In this document: positions 18,696 through 28,588 of the stretch, in pieces
Layout: each line of letters starts with the position of its first letter
How positions within the stretch are numbered: position 1 is the first letter of the stretch
Assembly (NCBI RefSeq): GCF_009725985.1
Contig: NZ_RCNR01000014.1
Coordinates: 1 to 64,000 of the forward strand
Reading direction: 5' to 3'
Source of the DNA: Zobellia amurskyensis
Lineage (GTDB): Bacteria > Bacteroidota > Bacteroidia > Flavobacteriales > Flavobacteriaceae
Length of the DNA: 64,000 nucleotides
Notes under the pieces: model-generated
The model's input: only the letters and a program-made list of their open reading frames with translations
What the model was told of the DNA's origin: nothing
Database searches by the model: none
Position numbers and translations under genes: made by a program

Positions 18696-19352
18696 ATGAA
18701 GTTTTTTATAGATACAGCAAATTTAAACGACATTCAAAGCGCCTATGAGTTAGGTGTTTTGGATGGCGTAACTACCAACCCTTCTTTAATGGCTAAGGAA
18801 GGCATTACCGGGAAAGACAATATTTTAAAGCATTACTTGGCAATTTGTGAAAAAGTTGAAGGTGATGTTTCTGCTGAGGTTATTGCAACCGATTATGCAG
18901 GTATGATCAAAGAAGGTGAGGAGCTAGCCGCTTTACATCCTCAGATCGTGGTAAAATTACCAATGATTGCAGATGGCGTAAAAGCATGTAAATATTTCTC
19001 TGATAAAGGAATAAAAACAAACGTTACGCTTGTGTTTTCTGTAGGTCAGGCATTATTGGCTGCTAAAGCTGGAGCTACTTATGTTTCTCCATTTTTAGGT
19101 AGGTTAGATGATATTTCTACAGACGGTATGCGTTTGATCGAGGAAATTCGTCTTATATATGATAACTACGATTTTGACACGCAAATTTTGTCGGCTTCTG
19201 TACGTCATACCATGCACGTTATCAACTGTGCTAAATTGGGGTCAGATGTAATGACAGGTCCATTGTCAGCAATAGAAGGTCTGCTTAAGCACCCACTTAC
19301 CGATAGTGGTTTAGAGAAGTTCTTGGCAGATTATAACAAGGGAAATGAATAA
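18696..19352 (+). CDS. transaldolase (short, FSA/TalC-like type)
   Basis: A 218-residue TIM-barrel enzyme of the short transaldolase/fructose-6-phosphate aldolase group (usual length 210-220). Motifs: [36 protein letters not shown] at the N-terminus, [16 protein letters not shown] with the Schiff-base lysine, and [15 protein letters not shown]. In this operon it most likely acts as a transaldolase, recycling pentose phosphates formed from xylose. Aldolase activity on fructose 6-phosphate cannot be excluded from sequence. It starts 5 bases after xylA, and a hairpin follows about 70 bases after its stop. Confidence 0.93.
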   Translation: MKFFIDTANLNDIQSAYELGVLDGVTTNPSLMAKEGITGKDNILKHYLAICEKVEGDVSAEVIATDYAGMIKEGEELAALHPQIVVKLPMIADGVKACKYFSDKGIKTNVTLVFSVGQALLAAKAGATYVSPFLGRLDDISTDGMRLIEEIRLIYDNYDFDTQILSASVRHTMHVINCAKLGSDVMTGPLSAIEGLLKHPLTDSGLEKFLADYNKGNE

Positions 19353-19421
19353 GAAACCTTGTTATAGATAGGCCTAGTAAATAGGTCTGAACAACAGTTT
19401 CCAATTTATTCAATAAGCTAT

Positions 19422-19449
19422 ATTGCCGGTGGTTTAAACTACCGGCAAT
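19422..19449 (+). terminator. hairpin terminator of the xylBA-tal operon
   Basis: ATTGCCGGT (19422-19430) pairs with ACCGGCAAT (19441-19449), and the pairing continues inward through a near-palindrome. It is followed by TTTGGTTT, a modest T run. It could also limit read-in to the small secreted-protein gene at 19489. Confidence 0.6.
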
Positions 19450-19488
19450 TTGGTTTAAGAACACTTCTGTTTCACTTAAATTACTCCT

Positions 19489-19983
19489 ATGAAATGTAAA
19501 CTAATGTTACTCGTATTTTTATGTGCCTTTGGTGCATCTGCTCAAGAAACCAACGTAGATCAAGCTGCGGGTTTAAAAAGATATATAGGGGAATGGGTAA
19601 GTACAGTTTCTCCGGAATCTAATGAGGTAGGTGCCCAGCCGGACATTAAAATGGTAAATGTGCCTAAAATGGAAGGTACTGCCCTGCAAGTTGAAGTGTT
19701 TCAGTTTCGTAATAATGCATACGTTTCTATTTTAGTTGAATTAATAAACCATGATGTAACAACTAATAAAATTGTAGCGCTTGGGCAAAATGAAAAAGGC
19801 GAAAGCTTTTCAGGAACAGGAAGTTTTTCCGATAAAGACCATTGGTTAATGACGGACCATGATTTTAATGGTAAGCATACACAGACCGTCTCTTTTCAGT
19901 TTTTCTCTGATAATGAGGTATATCTAGAAGGGAAGGATAATACGGGCAAAATTCTTTGGAAAACCCGTTATGTAAAAAAGTAA
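19489..19983 (+). CDS. small secreted protein, function unknown
   Basis: A 164-residue protein with a Sec signal peptide (MKCKLMLLVFLCAFGASAQ, cleavage near residue 19). The mature part begins with YIGEWVSTVSPESNE and is rich in beta strands. The layout (W-containing start, central VEVFQFRNNAYVSI, late EVYLEGKDNTGKILWKTRYVKK) recalls lipocalin-like or DUF1579-like ligand-binding barrels. This is a fold impression, not a family match. It stands between the xylose operon and the second HTCS gene. No enzymatic motif is seen. Confidence 0.65.
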   Translation: MKCKLMLLVFLCAFGASAQETNVDQAAGLKRYIGEWVSTVSPESNEVGAQPDIKMVNVPKMEGTALQVEVFQFRNNAYVSILVELINHDVTTNKIVALGQNEKGESFSGTGSFSDKDHWLMTDHDFNGKHTQTVSFQFFSDNEVYLEGKDNTGKILWKTRYVKK

Positions 19984-20135
19984 CACCAAAAACGGATTGT
20001 AGTGTAGAACAACTATTCCGTTTGTGTGAAATGAACAATTGGCCTATCTTCAAGCAGGCCTGAAAAGGAGTGTTCACGTTTGTTTGTCAATCAATAAAGT
20101 ATAATGTAATTAGCCCGTAAAAGCGGTATTCGTAT

Positions 20136-23100
20136 ATGAAGTTCGTACAGATAGTTTTGGTCTCTATTTTTTGTGCATTTTTTGCTCAAGATTGCCTGTA
20201 TGCCCAGAATTTAAAAACGGATTATAATTTTGTAAATATAGAACAGGACAATACGCAAAGAGCGGTCTCTACTATTGTTGAGGATAGTATGGGACTCATC
20301 TGGATGGGAACCAATGGCGTGGGTCTAAAAAAGTATAATGGCATAGATTTCATTACTTATAAGCAGGATGTAAATAAATCGAAATCTATAAGTAATTCGC
20401 TCATACATACCTCCTATATAGACCGTAAAAATAGGCTGTGGGTTGGCACGGAAACAGGTCTGGACGTATACAACAGAGACCTGGATAATTTTGATAAAAT
20501 AGAATTAGGGGATGAGACTTCACTAGAAGGCGGTGTTCTTATCAGGGCAATACAAGAAGGAGTTAATGGAGAGCTTTTGGTGGGTTCTCATTATCATGGG
20601 GTGTTTAGGGTAGACCCGTTAACCTTGCACAGTGAGTCAATTCCTTTTCAGTCTACCCTAGATAAATCTACACTTCAGGTCAATTATATTTTAAAGAGTA
20701 GTACCGGTAAAATATATGTAGCTACAAATTATGGGCTTTTTGAGTATGACGGCGTTAAGATAACACCTTCACAAATAGTGAACGAGAAGGGAGATGAAGT
20801 CGAAAGTCTATATAGAAATATTGAGACCTTGTTTCAAGATAAAGCGGGAGCCATTTGGTTGGGTACGCTTTCGGACGGATTAGTGAAGATTAAATTCCTG
20901 TCAGCAAATACGTATAAAATAGATTCTTTTGAAGTTACCCAAGAAAGAGTTTTTTCCATAGCTCAAGCTGCGGATGGTAATATCATATGTGGTACCGAAA
21001 ATGACGGGCTTTTTGTCCTAAAAGCAAACGGAACGTTGATCAAGAACTATCGTTATGACAAGTTTGATGTAAACAGCATAAAATCCAACTCCATCTGGTC
21101 TGTTTTTGTAGACAGTCAAGAGCGTATTTGGATCGGGTATTACAATAAGGGTGTTGGGGTTTATGATAAGTTGTACGATAAATTCAGGAATATTAAAAGC
21201 TTGGCCAACATCAATAATTCTTTGTTATTGCCTTCCGTTACAGGTATTGTTAGTAATGAAAAAGGGAAACTTTGGATAGGCTTGGATGGCGGTGGTATAG
21301 ATGTGTATAATGCTGCTGATAATAGCATCGTACATTTAAAAGACTCTGAAAATGGTATAGCAACCAATCTTCATGCCGCAGCGGTTGCAGGTATGTTTTT
21401 TGATAGTAAAGGCAACCTTTGGGTGGGAACTTGGAACTCGGGGGTTTATTTTCTGGAAAAGAACGCTGCAACATTTGTGAACTACAAGATTTCCAATACG
21501 GACGGCGGACTAACGAGTAACCGTATTATGACCTTTGATGAGGATAAGAACGGAATCATTTGGATTGGCTCTTACGTAACAGGTTTGCATTCGTATAATC
21601 CTAAAACTAAAAAATTCACACCTCACCTTAACCAAATTTTTCATAATCAAATTCCCAGTCATGGAGAGGTGCGTAAGATTTTGGTAGATAGCAATGGCTT
21701 TATTTGGTTGGGAACCACAGGCGGATTGTATAAAATTTCGAGTGATTTTTTTGCTGGGGACAAAGCCATTTCTTTGGTGGAGCGTATGCACGCAGATACA
21801 GGTAAACAGCTTATAGTAGATAGAATTGTATCCTTGTTTGAAGATAGTAACCATGTAATCTGGATAGGCACGGACGGGGGCGGTCTCTGTAAATATGAGC
21901 CATCTAAAGATACGTTTACTTGGTACGGAGATAGGAACGGTTTAACACAACAGACCATAGCTTCAATCTTGGAAGATGATAACGGGGCTATTTGGTTAGG
22001 TGGTAACAACGGTATCTCTAGAATGGATGTGGAAAAGGAAAGCTTCAAGAATTTTGATATTCATGACGGACTTCTGGCCAACGATTTTAATTTTAATTCC
22101 ACTTTTAAGGATGAATCCGGTATTTTATATTTTGGAAGCTATGAAGGCGTAAATTCAATAGACCCACAGAACTTGAATTTTAATGAGCACGAACCGGAAG
22201 TTTATTTTACGGACTTTAAACTGTTCAATAAATCCGTGGTTCCCGGAATGGAAGACTCACCTTTGGAAAAAGTCATTGATCGTACCAAAGCCATAAGCCT
22301 TTCCCATGACCAGTCCGTTTTCACCATAGAATACACGGGAATTAATTTTACAAGGCCCAAAAAGAACCAATACGCATATTTTTTAGAGGGGTTTGACAAT
22401 AGATGGAACTACGTAGGTAAAACCAGGAGTGCTACCTATACCAACCTGCCTCCGGGCGATTATGTATTTAAGGTGAAGGCCGCCAATAATGATGGGGTTT
22501 GGAACAATACCCCAACGGCAATGAAAATTACCGTTCTATCACCATGGTGGAGTACAAATCTGGCCATATTTCTATATGTGTTGGCCATTCTTTTAATCAC
22601 CTATTTTTTGGTGAATTTGGCCAGCCAGCGCATACGTGAAAAGCGTATTGTACAGTTTGAACGTGAAAAACGATTGCAGGAAGAAGTGCTGAACGATAGA
22701 AAAATTCAATTCTTCACCAATATCTCTCATGAGTTCAGAACACCGCTAACCCTCATTTTAAATCCTCTGGAAGACATCCTCCGTGATTCGGAGCAGGTAT
22801 TTTCAAAGAAAATGAAAGAGAAGTTGAGCATCATTCATAAGAATACCAATCGGTTAAAACGGTTGATAGATGAGCTGATGGATTTTAGAAAACTGGACAT
22901 CAACAAGCTGAACGTTAAGGTATCCGAACTGGAAGCTGTGTCTTTTGTAAAGGAGATAACCGGTCACTTTGAAGAAGAAGCTACACTAAAGGATGTGCAT
23001 TTGGTGGTAGAATCGGATGAACCGCCGTTAACCCTTTGGAGCGATCCCTCCATGCTGGAAAAGGTTATTTTTAATATTCTCTCCAACGCCTTTAAGATTA

Positions 23101-24275
23101 CACCGGATAAAGGAACCATTACGGTGGGAATCTTTAAGTGTGCCGATAAAGTAATATTGCCCCTTTTAAACGAGGAGGAATCGGTCCGGGCTCTGGAAAT
23201 TTATATAGAGGATACCGGTAGCGGAATTGGTAAGGACGAATTGGAAAAGGTTTTTGAACGTTTCTATCAAGTAGAAAAAATGAACAGCCAGTATTATGGA
23301 GGTACGGGTATTGGTCTAGAAGTGGTAAAAAGTTTTGTAGACCTTTTAAAAGGGAAGGTCATAGTAGAAAGCGAAGAGGGCATAGGAACCAAATTTAGAA
23401 TCTTTCTTCCGCTGGGGAATGCCCACTTTAAACCAAGTGAACTTTTCTTGAAACCAACTCCTAAAGAAGAGGACTTACCACTGGTTAAGGTAGATGAAGA
23501 TATAGTGGAAAGGCTTACCAATAAAGGCTCCGGTATTACTTTACTCATTGTAGAGGATAATGCGGAGCTACGTACTTACCTAAAAAGTGAACTTAAAGAT
23601 GAGTATGCTGTAATTGAAGCGGTAAATGGTACCGAGGGATTAAAAGCTGCAGAAAAAAGAACGCCGGATATTATCCTGTCGGATGTGGTTATGCCGGAAA
23701 TGGACGGTTTTGAGTTTTGTAGGCATATTAGGGAAGACCTTAAAACAAGCCACATTCCTATACTTATGCTAACCGCCAAAACCATGACGGATGATTGGGT
23801 AAAGGGAATTGACTGCGGAGCGGATATCTACCTGACCAAACCTTTTGAGATGACCGTATTAAAGGCGCAACTAAAGCAGATTCTTAGCAGCAGGCAAGTG
23901 CTTTTTAATAAGTATTTAAATGACTCCAACAACGTAAAAATACCTGAAAACACGTCTGAATTGGATAAGGGTTTTATTGGCAAGGTACTGGATTATGTTA
24001 CCGATAATTTATCGGATGAAAACCTTAATGTAGAGCAATTGGCAGAGGAACTGAATCTAAGTAGAAGTCAATTATACCGAAAGATAAAAGCGCTCACCGG
24101 CTACTCCGCAAATGAATTCTTAAGAAAGATCAGGCTTGAAAAAGCCAAGAAAATGATAGAAAACGGAAACGAATCTATCAGTGAGGTCTGCTTTAAAGTA
24201 GGCTTTTCCTCTCCTTCTTATTTTACCAAATGCTTTAAGGCACAATTTGGGTTTCTTCCTACGGAGGTGAAGTAA
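20136..24275 (+). CDS. hybrid two-component system protein (HTCS), second copy
   Basis: A 1379-residue sensor, kinase and regulator built like the one at 3535. Order: signal peptide (1-24); reg_prop propeller repeats (LIWMGTNGVGLKKYNG, LWVGTETGLDVYN, VIWIGTDGGGLCKYEP and others); Y_Y_Y domain (about 725-788); transmembrane helix (about 805-828); HisKA with SHEFRTPL (His865); HATPase (about 968-1095); receiver with Asp1183 in LSDVVMPEMDG; AraC HTH (about 1292-1378). All key phospho-relay residues are present. It stands alone, downstream of the xylose operon and 10 kb before the xylanase genes. Either could be its target; by location and sugar logic, xylan-derived oligosaccharides are a plausible signal, though this is inference. 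Confidence 0.93.
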   Translation: MKFVQIVLVSIFCAFFAQDCLYAQNLKTDYNFVNIEQDNTQRAVSTIVEDSMGLIWMGTNGVGLKKYNGIDFITYKQDVNKSKSISNSLIHTSYIDRKNRLWVGTETGLDVYNRDLDNFDKIELGDETSLEGGVLIRAIQEGVNGELLVGSHYHGVFRVDPLTLHSESIPFQSTLDKSTLQVNYILKSSTGKIYVATNYGLFEYDGVKITPSQIVNEKGDEVESLYRNIETLFQDKAGAIWLGTLSDGLVKIKFLSANTYKIDSFEVTQERVFSIAQAADGNIICGTENDGLFVLKANGTLIKNYRYDKFDVNSIKSNSIWSVFVDSQERIWIGYYNKGVGVYDKLYDKFRNIKSLANINNSLLLPSVTGIVSNEKGKLWIGLDGGGIDVYNAADNSIVHLKDSENGIATNLHAAAVAGMFFDSKGNLWVGTWNSGVYFLEKNAATFVNYKISNTDGGLTSNRIMTFDEDKNGIIWIGSYVTGLHSYNPKTKKFTPHLNQIFHNQIPSHGEVRKILVDSNGFIWLGTTGGLYKISSDFFAGDKAISLVERMHADTGKQLIVDRIVSLFEDSNHVIWIGTDGGGLCKYEPSKDTFTWYGDRNGLTQQTIASILEDDNGAIWLGGNNGISRMDVEKESFKNFDIHDGLLANDFNFNSTFKDESGILYFGSYEGVNSIDPQNLNFNEHEPEVYFTDFKLFNKSVVPGMEDSPLEKVIDRTKAISLSHDQSVFTIEYTGINFTRPKKNQYAYFLEGFDNRWNYVGKTRSATYTNLPPGDYVFKVKAANNDGVWNNTPTAMKITVLSPWWSTNLAIFLYVLAILLITYFLVNLASQRIREKRIVQFEREKRLQEEVLNDRKIQFFTNISHEFRTPLTLILNPLEDILRDSEQVFSKKMKEKLSIIHKNTNRLKRLIDELMDFRKLDINKLNVKVSELEAVSFVKEITGHFEEEATLKDVHLVVESDEPPLTLWSDPSMLEKVIFNILSNAFKITPDKGTITVGIFKCADKVILPLLNEEESVRALEIYIEDTGSGIGKDELEKVFERFYQVEKMNSQYYGGTGIGLEVVKSFVDLLKGKVIVESEEGIGTKFRIFLPLGNAHFKPSELFLKPTPKEEDLPLVKVDEDIVERLTNKGSGITLLIVEDNAELRTYLKSELKDEYAVIEAVNGTEGLKAAEKRTPDIILSDVVMPEMDGFEFCRHIREDLKTSHIPILMLTAKTMTDDWVKGIDCGADIYLTKPFEMTVLKAQLKQILSSRQVLFNKYLNDSNNVKIPENTSELDKGFIGKVLDYVTDNLSDENLNVEQLAEELNLSRSQLYRKIKALTGYSANEFLRKIRLEKAKKMIENGNESISEVCFKVGFSSPSYFTKCFKAQFGFLPTEVK

Positions 24276-24429
24276 GAACTTATTAATTTTTATTGTAGTA
24301 CAAATCTTAACACTTCACTAGAATTAGTTAAATTAGGGGTAAAATAGATGTACACGAAATGTGTATTGCATATATACGTGCGATGGCAAAAAATTGAAGA
24401 AAACCGCTAAACCGACAAATAATTACAAA

Positions 24430-25294
24430 ATGAAGAAAATGCTATTTGTTTTAATTTTTAGTTCAGGCATAAGTGCTTTTTCCCAACAAACTAGCCACTA
24501 TTACGTTGATTTAAACCAGAATATAAATGCGAATATTAAGGAAGATATTGAAGTTAGCGGTAGCATAAATGTTAACAAGAATATATCTACAATCGATTAC
24601 GGCCAACTAGCTTTGGCAAACGCACAAAGTGAGAAAAATAGACTCGAGCATCAAAAATATATGGATGAAAAAGAAAAAAATATGTCCTTGGCAATAGCAG
24701 AGAACCCTGTACTTGCATACGATTATGGTGCACCCTTTTTACAAGAATTTGATAAAAAAGGCGCAAGAGAACGAGGATTTAAAAAATTTAGTTGGGGGGT
24801 ATCAAACTCCACATAAATCATTATTCATATTTACTAGTAATGGTCGGTGGGAAAATGTAAGCGCGGAGAACATAACTACAGAAATTCTTTTTCAAGGCCC
24901 AGTCTACAATAAGGAAAATAATCCGACTTGGAAAGAAATCGAAAAGACAGCAAAAGAACAGCCAATCAAAGAGGGAGAAGTTAATAAAGGACTATCGCCT
25001 GATGGAAAAGATATTTTTGTTCATAAAACAGACTTAAACAGAGCAACCATATTCGGCGTAAAGGGATTCGTAAGTACAATAATTTGGGAAGATGATTACC
25101 AATACACTATAACGGATAATTATACTTCATATGATAATTCAGAGGGTAATGGGTTTGTTAATCAAGTAAAAGTTCGCTACTACGGAGACAAAGATGAAGT
25201 CACTTTTGAACAATTGGAAGGAAGAAAGTACTACCTAAAACGGTTGCTTGAAAAAATAATTTCTTCGGGTGTTATTACAAACATAAAATATTAA
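24430..25294 (+). pseudogene. exported protein of unknown function, split by a frameshift in a G6 run
   Basis: Two overlapping frames form one protein. The first starts at ATG 24430 with a signal peptide (MKKMLFVLIFSSGISAFSQQ), continues through an N-rich strand region and a charged helix, and stops at 24816 just after FSWG. The second frame continues the protein from YQTPHKSLFIFTSNG to the stop at 25294. Dropping one G from the run at 24794-24799 joins them as FSWGYQTPHKSL, giving about 287 residues. Neither half makes sense alone. The family is not recognised. It may be a sequencing error, a true null mutation or a phase-variable tract. The upstream in-frame extension to 24361 has no support. 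Confidence 0.65.
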
Positions 25295-25373
25295 TCATCT
25301 ATGATAGATAAAAACTATTAAAATAAATATTTTAATATATTTGTATTATAATGTTGATTGTAAGACAAATAAT

Positions 25374-25724
25374 ATGGAAAACGAATATAAATCACTAAAT
25401 AATACGTTTTTAAAGATAAGCAAATTACTAATGGAAGAGGAAAACTTAAAATTTCCACCCCATTACCCACTCAAATCTAGTGCAGAAAAAATAATTTGTT
25501 TATTACAAGATTCTGTTATTAACGACGATAAATTTAAAAACTGGCGATATTGGAAAATTCAAGACCTCAAAAATTTCATTGCGGATTTAGTCGGGGAATT
25601 ATACCATGATTATGATAACCGAAATAAAAGATATCGTGGTAAGTGGGTATTGCAAAAAAGAAAAATTGATGGTGTTATAGCAAACTTCAAATCGGAATTT
25701 ATAGACCAAATCATACCAGAATAA
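25374..25724 (+). CDS. small cytoplasmic protein of unknown function
   Basis: A 116-residue protein that I do not recognise. It is mostly helical by composition, with no signal or transmembrane segment. The N-terminus (MENEYKSLNNTFLKISKLLMEEENLKF) looks like an amphipathic helix, and the tail is rich in Lys, Arg and aromatic residues (YRGKWVLQKRKIDGVIANFKSEF). I chose the ATG at 25374 over the in-frame TTG at 25341. It follows the frameshifted exported gene by 79 bases. Both are more A+T rich than the catabolic genes, suggesting an accessory patch. Function is unknown. Confidence 0.5.
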   Translation: MENEYKSLNNTFLKISKLLMEEENLKFPPHYPLKSSAEKIICLLQDSVINDDKFKNWRYWKIQDLKNFIADLVGELYHDYDNRNKRYRGKWVLQKRKIDGVIANFKSEFIDQIIPE

Positions 25725-25968
25725 AATGCGTACCAATAATGGTTATATCAAATAGGGTTAAAGAACTATATTTAAAGGCTTATGTGTTTTGCTAAGTCCA
25801 CCAAATCTTTGAAATTTTGCTTTGAATAACAAAGAATAAGGATTGTGCTCTAAGTTAATCTGAAAACCGCATGCCCTTTAAGTTATATTCATAAAACATT
25901 ATAAAAAAGACCATCAAAATTAATTGTTTTGACCAAATTTATTTAACTAACCGGGATGAATCCGAGAT

Positions 25969-26154
25969 ATGGAAACTAAACAACAGAGTAAATGGTATAA
26001 TAGCAGCACTACTGTAGATATCTTATTGTTTTTATTGCCACCTTTAGGTTTTTACGGACTGTATAAGACAAAGACAATCAAGTCCAATACATCCAAAATT
26101 CTTTACGGAGTAATTGCTTTTGTTTCTATGCTAACCTTGTTGATTAGTTTGTAA
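25969..26154 (+). CDS. small membrane protein (two helices)
   Basis: A 61-residue protein with two hydrophobic segments (about 18-32 and 43-60) separated by a basic loop (YKTKTIKSNTSK). The opening resembles short flavobacterial membrane proteins (KWYNSSTTVDILLFLLPPLGFYGLYKT). It has a clean ATG and stop with no overlap. Function is unknown. It may be a real small protein, since the frame has no other explanation and the composition is strongly membrane-like. Confidence 0.5.
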   Translation: METKQQSKWYNSSTTVDILLFLLPPLGFYGLYKTKTIKSNTSKILYGVIAFVSMLTLLISL

Positions 26155-26273
26155 GCGAAACCAAAAATTAAACAGTATCCAAAACCCTGTGTAACCTAAA
26201 TTCTGGATACTTTCCATACGGGTTAAACTAGCGTCAGCCTTTCGTGACAAACGCTAATCAGAACCTTTTAAAA

Positions 26274-27143
26274 CTAGGATGCCAATTCCCATTTTACAGT
26301 CTTTACCCAGTCCGTTAAACTTTGCGGAGTTACTCCCAATAGTTCTTGCGTTGCTTTAAAGTCTTTGGCAATCAATTGTTCTCTATTGCTTTCTACATAT
26401 CTATAAAGATTGGAAATTTCTCTTCCTGCAACTTCTCCAAAAGCAGGTGAAATTTTCTTTTCGAATTCATCTGGAGTCATAGGAACATAATGTACTTGCT
26501 TTCCTATTTCAGATGAGATAGCCGCTGCTATTTCTTCTCCCGAAAATAAGTTCCCTCCAATAGGTAAAACTTTATCGGACAATTCTGGTTTTTCAACTGC
26601 AGAGGCTACATATTTTGCTAAATCCATATGGCTGATCCATGGTACTTTACTCCCTGATGCTACTGGGTAGGGAACAATATTGTTATTTAAAATAACCGGA
26701 ATAGACCATGGTGCAGAAATATTGTCAATATAGATGTCAGGTACTAACGTGGTTACATTTAGTCCAGATGCATCCAGTAAGTTTTTAACTTCTGCTTTTA
26801 TGTCAAGGGCCAATAGGCCATAACTTTTTTCAGGCAAATCAAAACCTACATTGTATACTACGTGGGACACGTTTTGCGCTTTTGCCGCGTTAATAAAATT
26901 TAAAGTATACTCCTTTGCTACGTTTAAATCAAATAGTAAAGGGAACGTATAAACAGCCACATCTACTCCCGTCAATGCCTTATATAAAGCTTCCTTATTT
27001 TCTAATCCTCCTTTTACAACATGTATACCTGGGACATTGCCTTCTGAGCGTGATAATGTGGTTACCTCATGTCCTTTTTTGATTAACTGTAGTGCTATGC
27101 TGCCTCCCTGGAACCCAGTAGCTGCCGATACAAATATTTTCAT
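26274..27143 (-). CDS. NmrA-like NAD(P)-binding protein
   Basis: A 289-residue atypical short-chain dehydrogenase of the NmrA/quinone-reductase-2 type. The nucleotide-binding loop MKIFVSAATGFQGGSIALQLIKKGHEVTTLSR is at the N-terminus (G-F-Q-G-G variant). Later segments LYKALTGVDVAVYTFPLLF and VPWISHMDLAKYVASAVEKPELSDK are typical of the family. The active-site Tyr-x3-Lys of classical SDRs is not evident. It may reduce quinones or sense redox state. It is transcribed divergently from an HxlR regulator; pairs like this are usually redox- or quinone-responsive. Confidence 0.82.
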   Translation of the reverse strand: MKIFVSAATGFQGGSIALQLIKKGHEVTTLSRSEGNVPGIHVVKGGLENKEALYKALTGVDVAVYTFPLLFDLNVAKEYTLNFINAAKAQNVSHVVYNVGFDLPEKSYGLLALDIKAEVKNLLDASGLNVTTLVPDIYIDNISAPWSIPVILNNNIVPYPVASGSKVPWISHMDLAKYVASAVEKPELSDKVLPIGGNLFSGEEIAAAISSEIGKQVHYVPMTPDEFEKKISPAFGEVAGREISNLYRYVESNREQLIAKDFKATQELLGVTPQSLTDWVKTVKWELAS

Positions 27144-27278
27144 CTTTTTTATTTCAAATATTAATTATGGTCCTAAAGTAGTATATTACCCTACTTTTTG
27201 AAAGTACCTACCAAAAAGTAGGGTGCTTACTAAAAAGTATGTAAAATTGATAATCAATTAGTTATAATAAATTAAAAA
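27144..27278. promoter_or_regulatory. divergent nmrA-like/hxlR control region with nested inverted repeats
   Basis: A 12-bp perfect inverted repeat, CCCTACTTTTTG (27189-27200) / CAAAAAGTAGGG (27212-27223), is flanked by further TACT...AGTA half-site pairs. One is at about 27192-27206 and another, TACTAAAAAGTA, is at 27228-27239. TACT-spacer-AGTA palindromes are the known operator type of HxlR/YodB regulators. These are probably the binding sites of the HxlR protein encoded next door, controlling both genes. Confidence 0.65.
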
Positions 27279-27626
27279 ATGTTAAAAGATGAAACCTGTC
27301 CTGTAAGTACGGCATTAAGCATCATAGGAGGGAAGTGGAGATTGCAGATAATCTTTCAAATAGGTAATGAAAAAAGAAGGTTTGGAGAACTAAAAAGACG
27401 TATTCCAACAATTAGTGAAAAGATGCTCATTCAGGAACTGAAAAATTTGACAGGAGCGGGAATTCTAAATAGAAAAGCTTACAATGAGATTCCACCTAAA
27501 GTAGAATACTCATTAACCGAAGAAGGACAAAAAATATTACCGATTATAGATCAGATAAAAGCTTTTGGTACCGAGTTGATGGAGAAATCAAATGCGGGTA
27601 AAGCTAACCTCGGAACGAGCGAATAA
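27279..27626 (+). CDS. HxlR-family winged-helix transcriptional regulator
   Basis: A 115-residue regulator with the family hallmarks: an N-terminal cysteine in ETCPVSTALSIIGGKWRLQIIF (Cys7, the usual redox/quinone-sensing residue), the recognition region RRFGELKRRIPTISEKMLIQELKNL, and the wing YNEIPPKVEYSLTEEGQKILPII. It acts as a homodimer on DNA. It is divergent from the NmrA-like gene, with matching TACT/AGTA palindromes between them, so it probably represses that gene and itself until modified by an electrophile or oxidant. A terminator follows. Confidence 0.9.
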   Translation: MLKDETCPVSTALSIIGGKWRLQIIFQIGNEKRRFGELKRRIPTISEKMLIQELKNLTGAGILNRKAYNEIPPKVEYSLTEEGQKILPIIDQIKAFGTELMEKSNAGKANLGTSE

Positions 27627-27649
27627 TTCACTATAACATACATTTATAT

Positions 27650-27673
27650 AAGCCTCTTAACGGAGGTTTTTTT
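27650..27673 (+). terminator. intrinsic terminator after hxlR gene
   Basis: AAGCCTC (27650-27656) pairs with GAGGTTT (27663-27669) around a 6-nt loop, followed by a T run to 27673. Confidence 0.7.
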
Positions 27674-27781
27674 GCTTGATAAGAAGTTGTTCCTCAAATT
27701 TAAACACGAATAATTACTAACTTGGTGCACCATATCGAAGTTCAATAAAAGCTGAATCTACTTAGGGGTCTAAAACAAGTT

Positions 27782-28531
27782 ATGGAGGAAGAATTAAAAC
27801 CGTTTTGGAGAAAGATTTTCAATTTTGATTGGAAATTCGGCCTTTTCTTAATCCTACTTATTTGTATTCCTCGTTTCGCATTGGTCCTGCAGGCTAATCA
27901 AACTGCTAATTATAGTTGGCTAGGATTGATAATGCTTATTTCGGCTATAGTGCCTTTTCTGTTTTTGAGTAAGAAGGGAAGAAGAAAAATAGGTCTTAAA
28001 AAGCCAGAGAACCTCAATTGGGTAATTATTGCTTTAGTAATTGGTCTAGTTTTTAGTATCTCTTTATATTATTTGGGGGTAGGCTTGTATGGTAACTCTT
28101 TTGAAAATTGGTATTACTACATTGGGAAATCTTATAATATTCCTGCAGGAATTGACGGGGAAGGAAAACTCATTTTATTCAGTATTATGGCATTGACCGG
28201 AATGACGTTTAGCCCAATTGGCGAAGAACTTTTTTTTAGAGGAATAGTCCACTCAAGTATGGCAACCTCATTAGGAGATAGAAAGGCATCCTTAATTGAT
28301 AGTTCGGCATTCGCCCTTGTCCACATTTCCCACTTTGGTTTAGTATTCGTAAATCAAGAATGGAGATTCCTGTTGGTGCCAACCATTATCTGGGTTTTAA
28401 GTATGTTATGTGTCAGTATACTTTTTTACATATGTAGAAAACGCTCAGGCACTATTTTAGGCGCAATACTATGCCATGCAGCTTTTAATCTGGGAATGAT
28501 TTATTGCATTTTTTATCAAATTAATGGATAG
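27782..28531 (+). CDS. CPBP-family intramembrane metalloprotease
   Basis: A 249-residue multi-pass membrane protein (about seven hydrophobic segments) of the CPBP/Rce1 family. All three family motifs are visible: GEELFFRG (Glu148, Glu149, Arg153), the His-bearing FALVHISHFG, and LCHAAFNLG near the C-terminus. Family members cleave prenylated or other membrane substrates or protect against bacteriocins; the substrate here is unknown. It is monocistronic, with a terminator upstream and the convergent AraC gene downstream. Confidence 0.85.
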   Translation: MEEELKPFWRKIFNFDWKFGLFLILLICIPRFALVLQANQTANYSWLGLIMLISAIVPFLFLSKKGRRKIGLKKPENLNWVIIALVIGLVFSISLYYLGVGLYGNSFENWYYYIGKSYNIPAGIDGEGKLILFSIMALTGMTFSPIGEELFFRGIVHSSMATSLGDRKASLIDSSAFALVHISHFGLVFVNQEWRFLLVPTIIWVLSMLCVSILFYICRKRSGTILGAILCHAAFNLGMIYCIFYQING

Positions 28532-28588
28532 TAGTATTACGAACTGATAGAAGTAAAATGAAAGGTCAATTGTAAAATTTGTCCAACT

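Noticed and set aside
24713-25294. Independent gene starting at an internal ATG (193 residues)
   Set aside because: Its first residues lie in the wrong frame of the real protein; only the part after the G6 run is coding.
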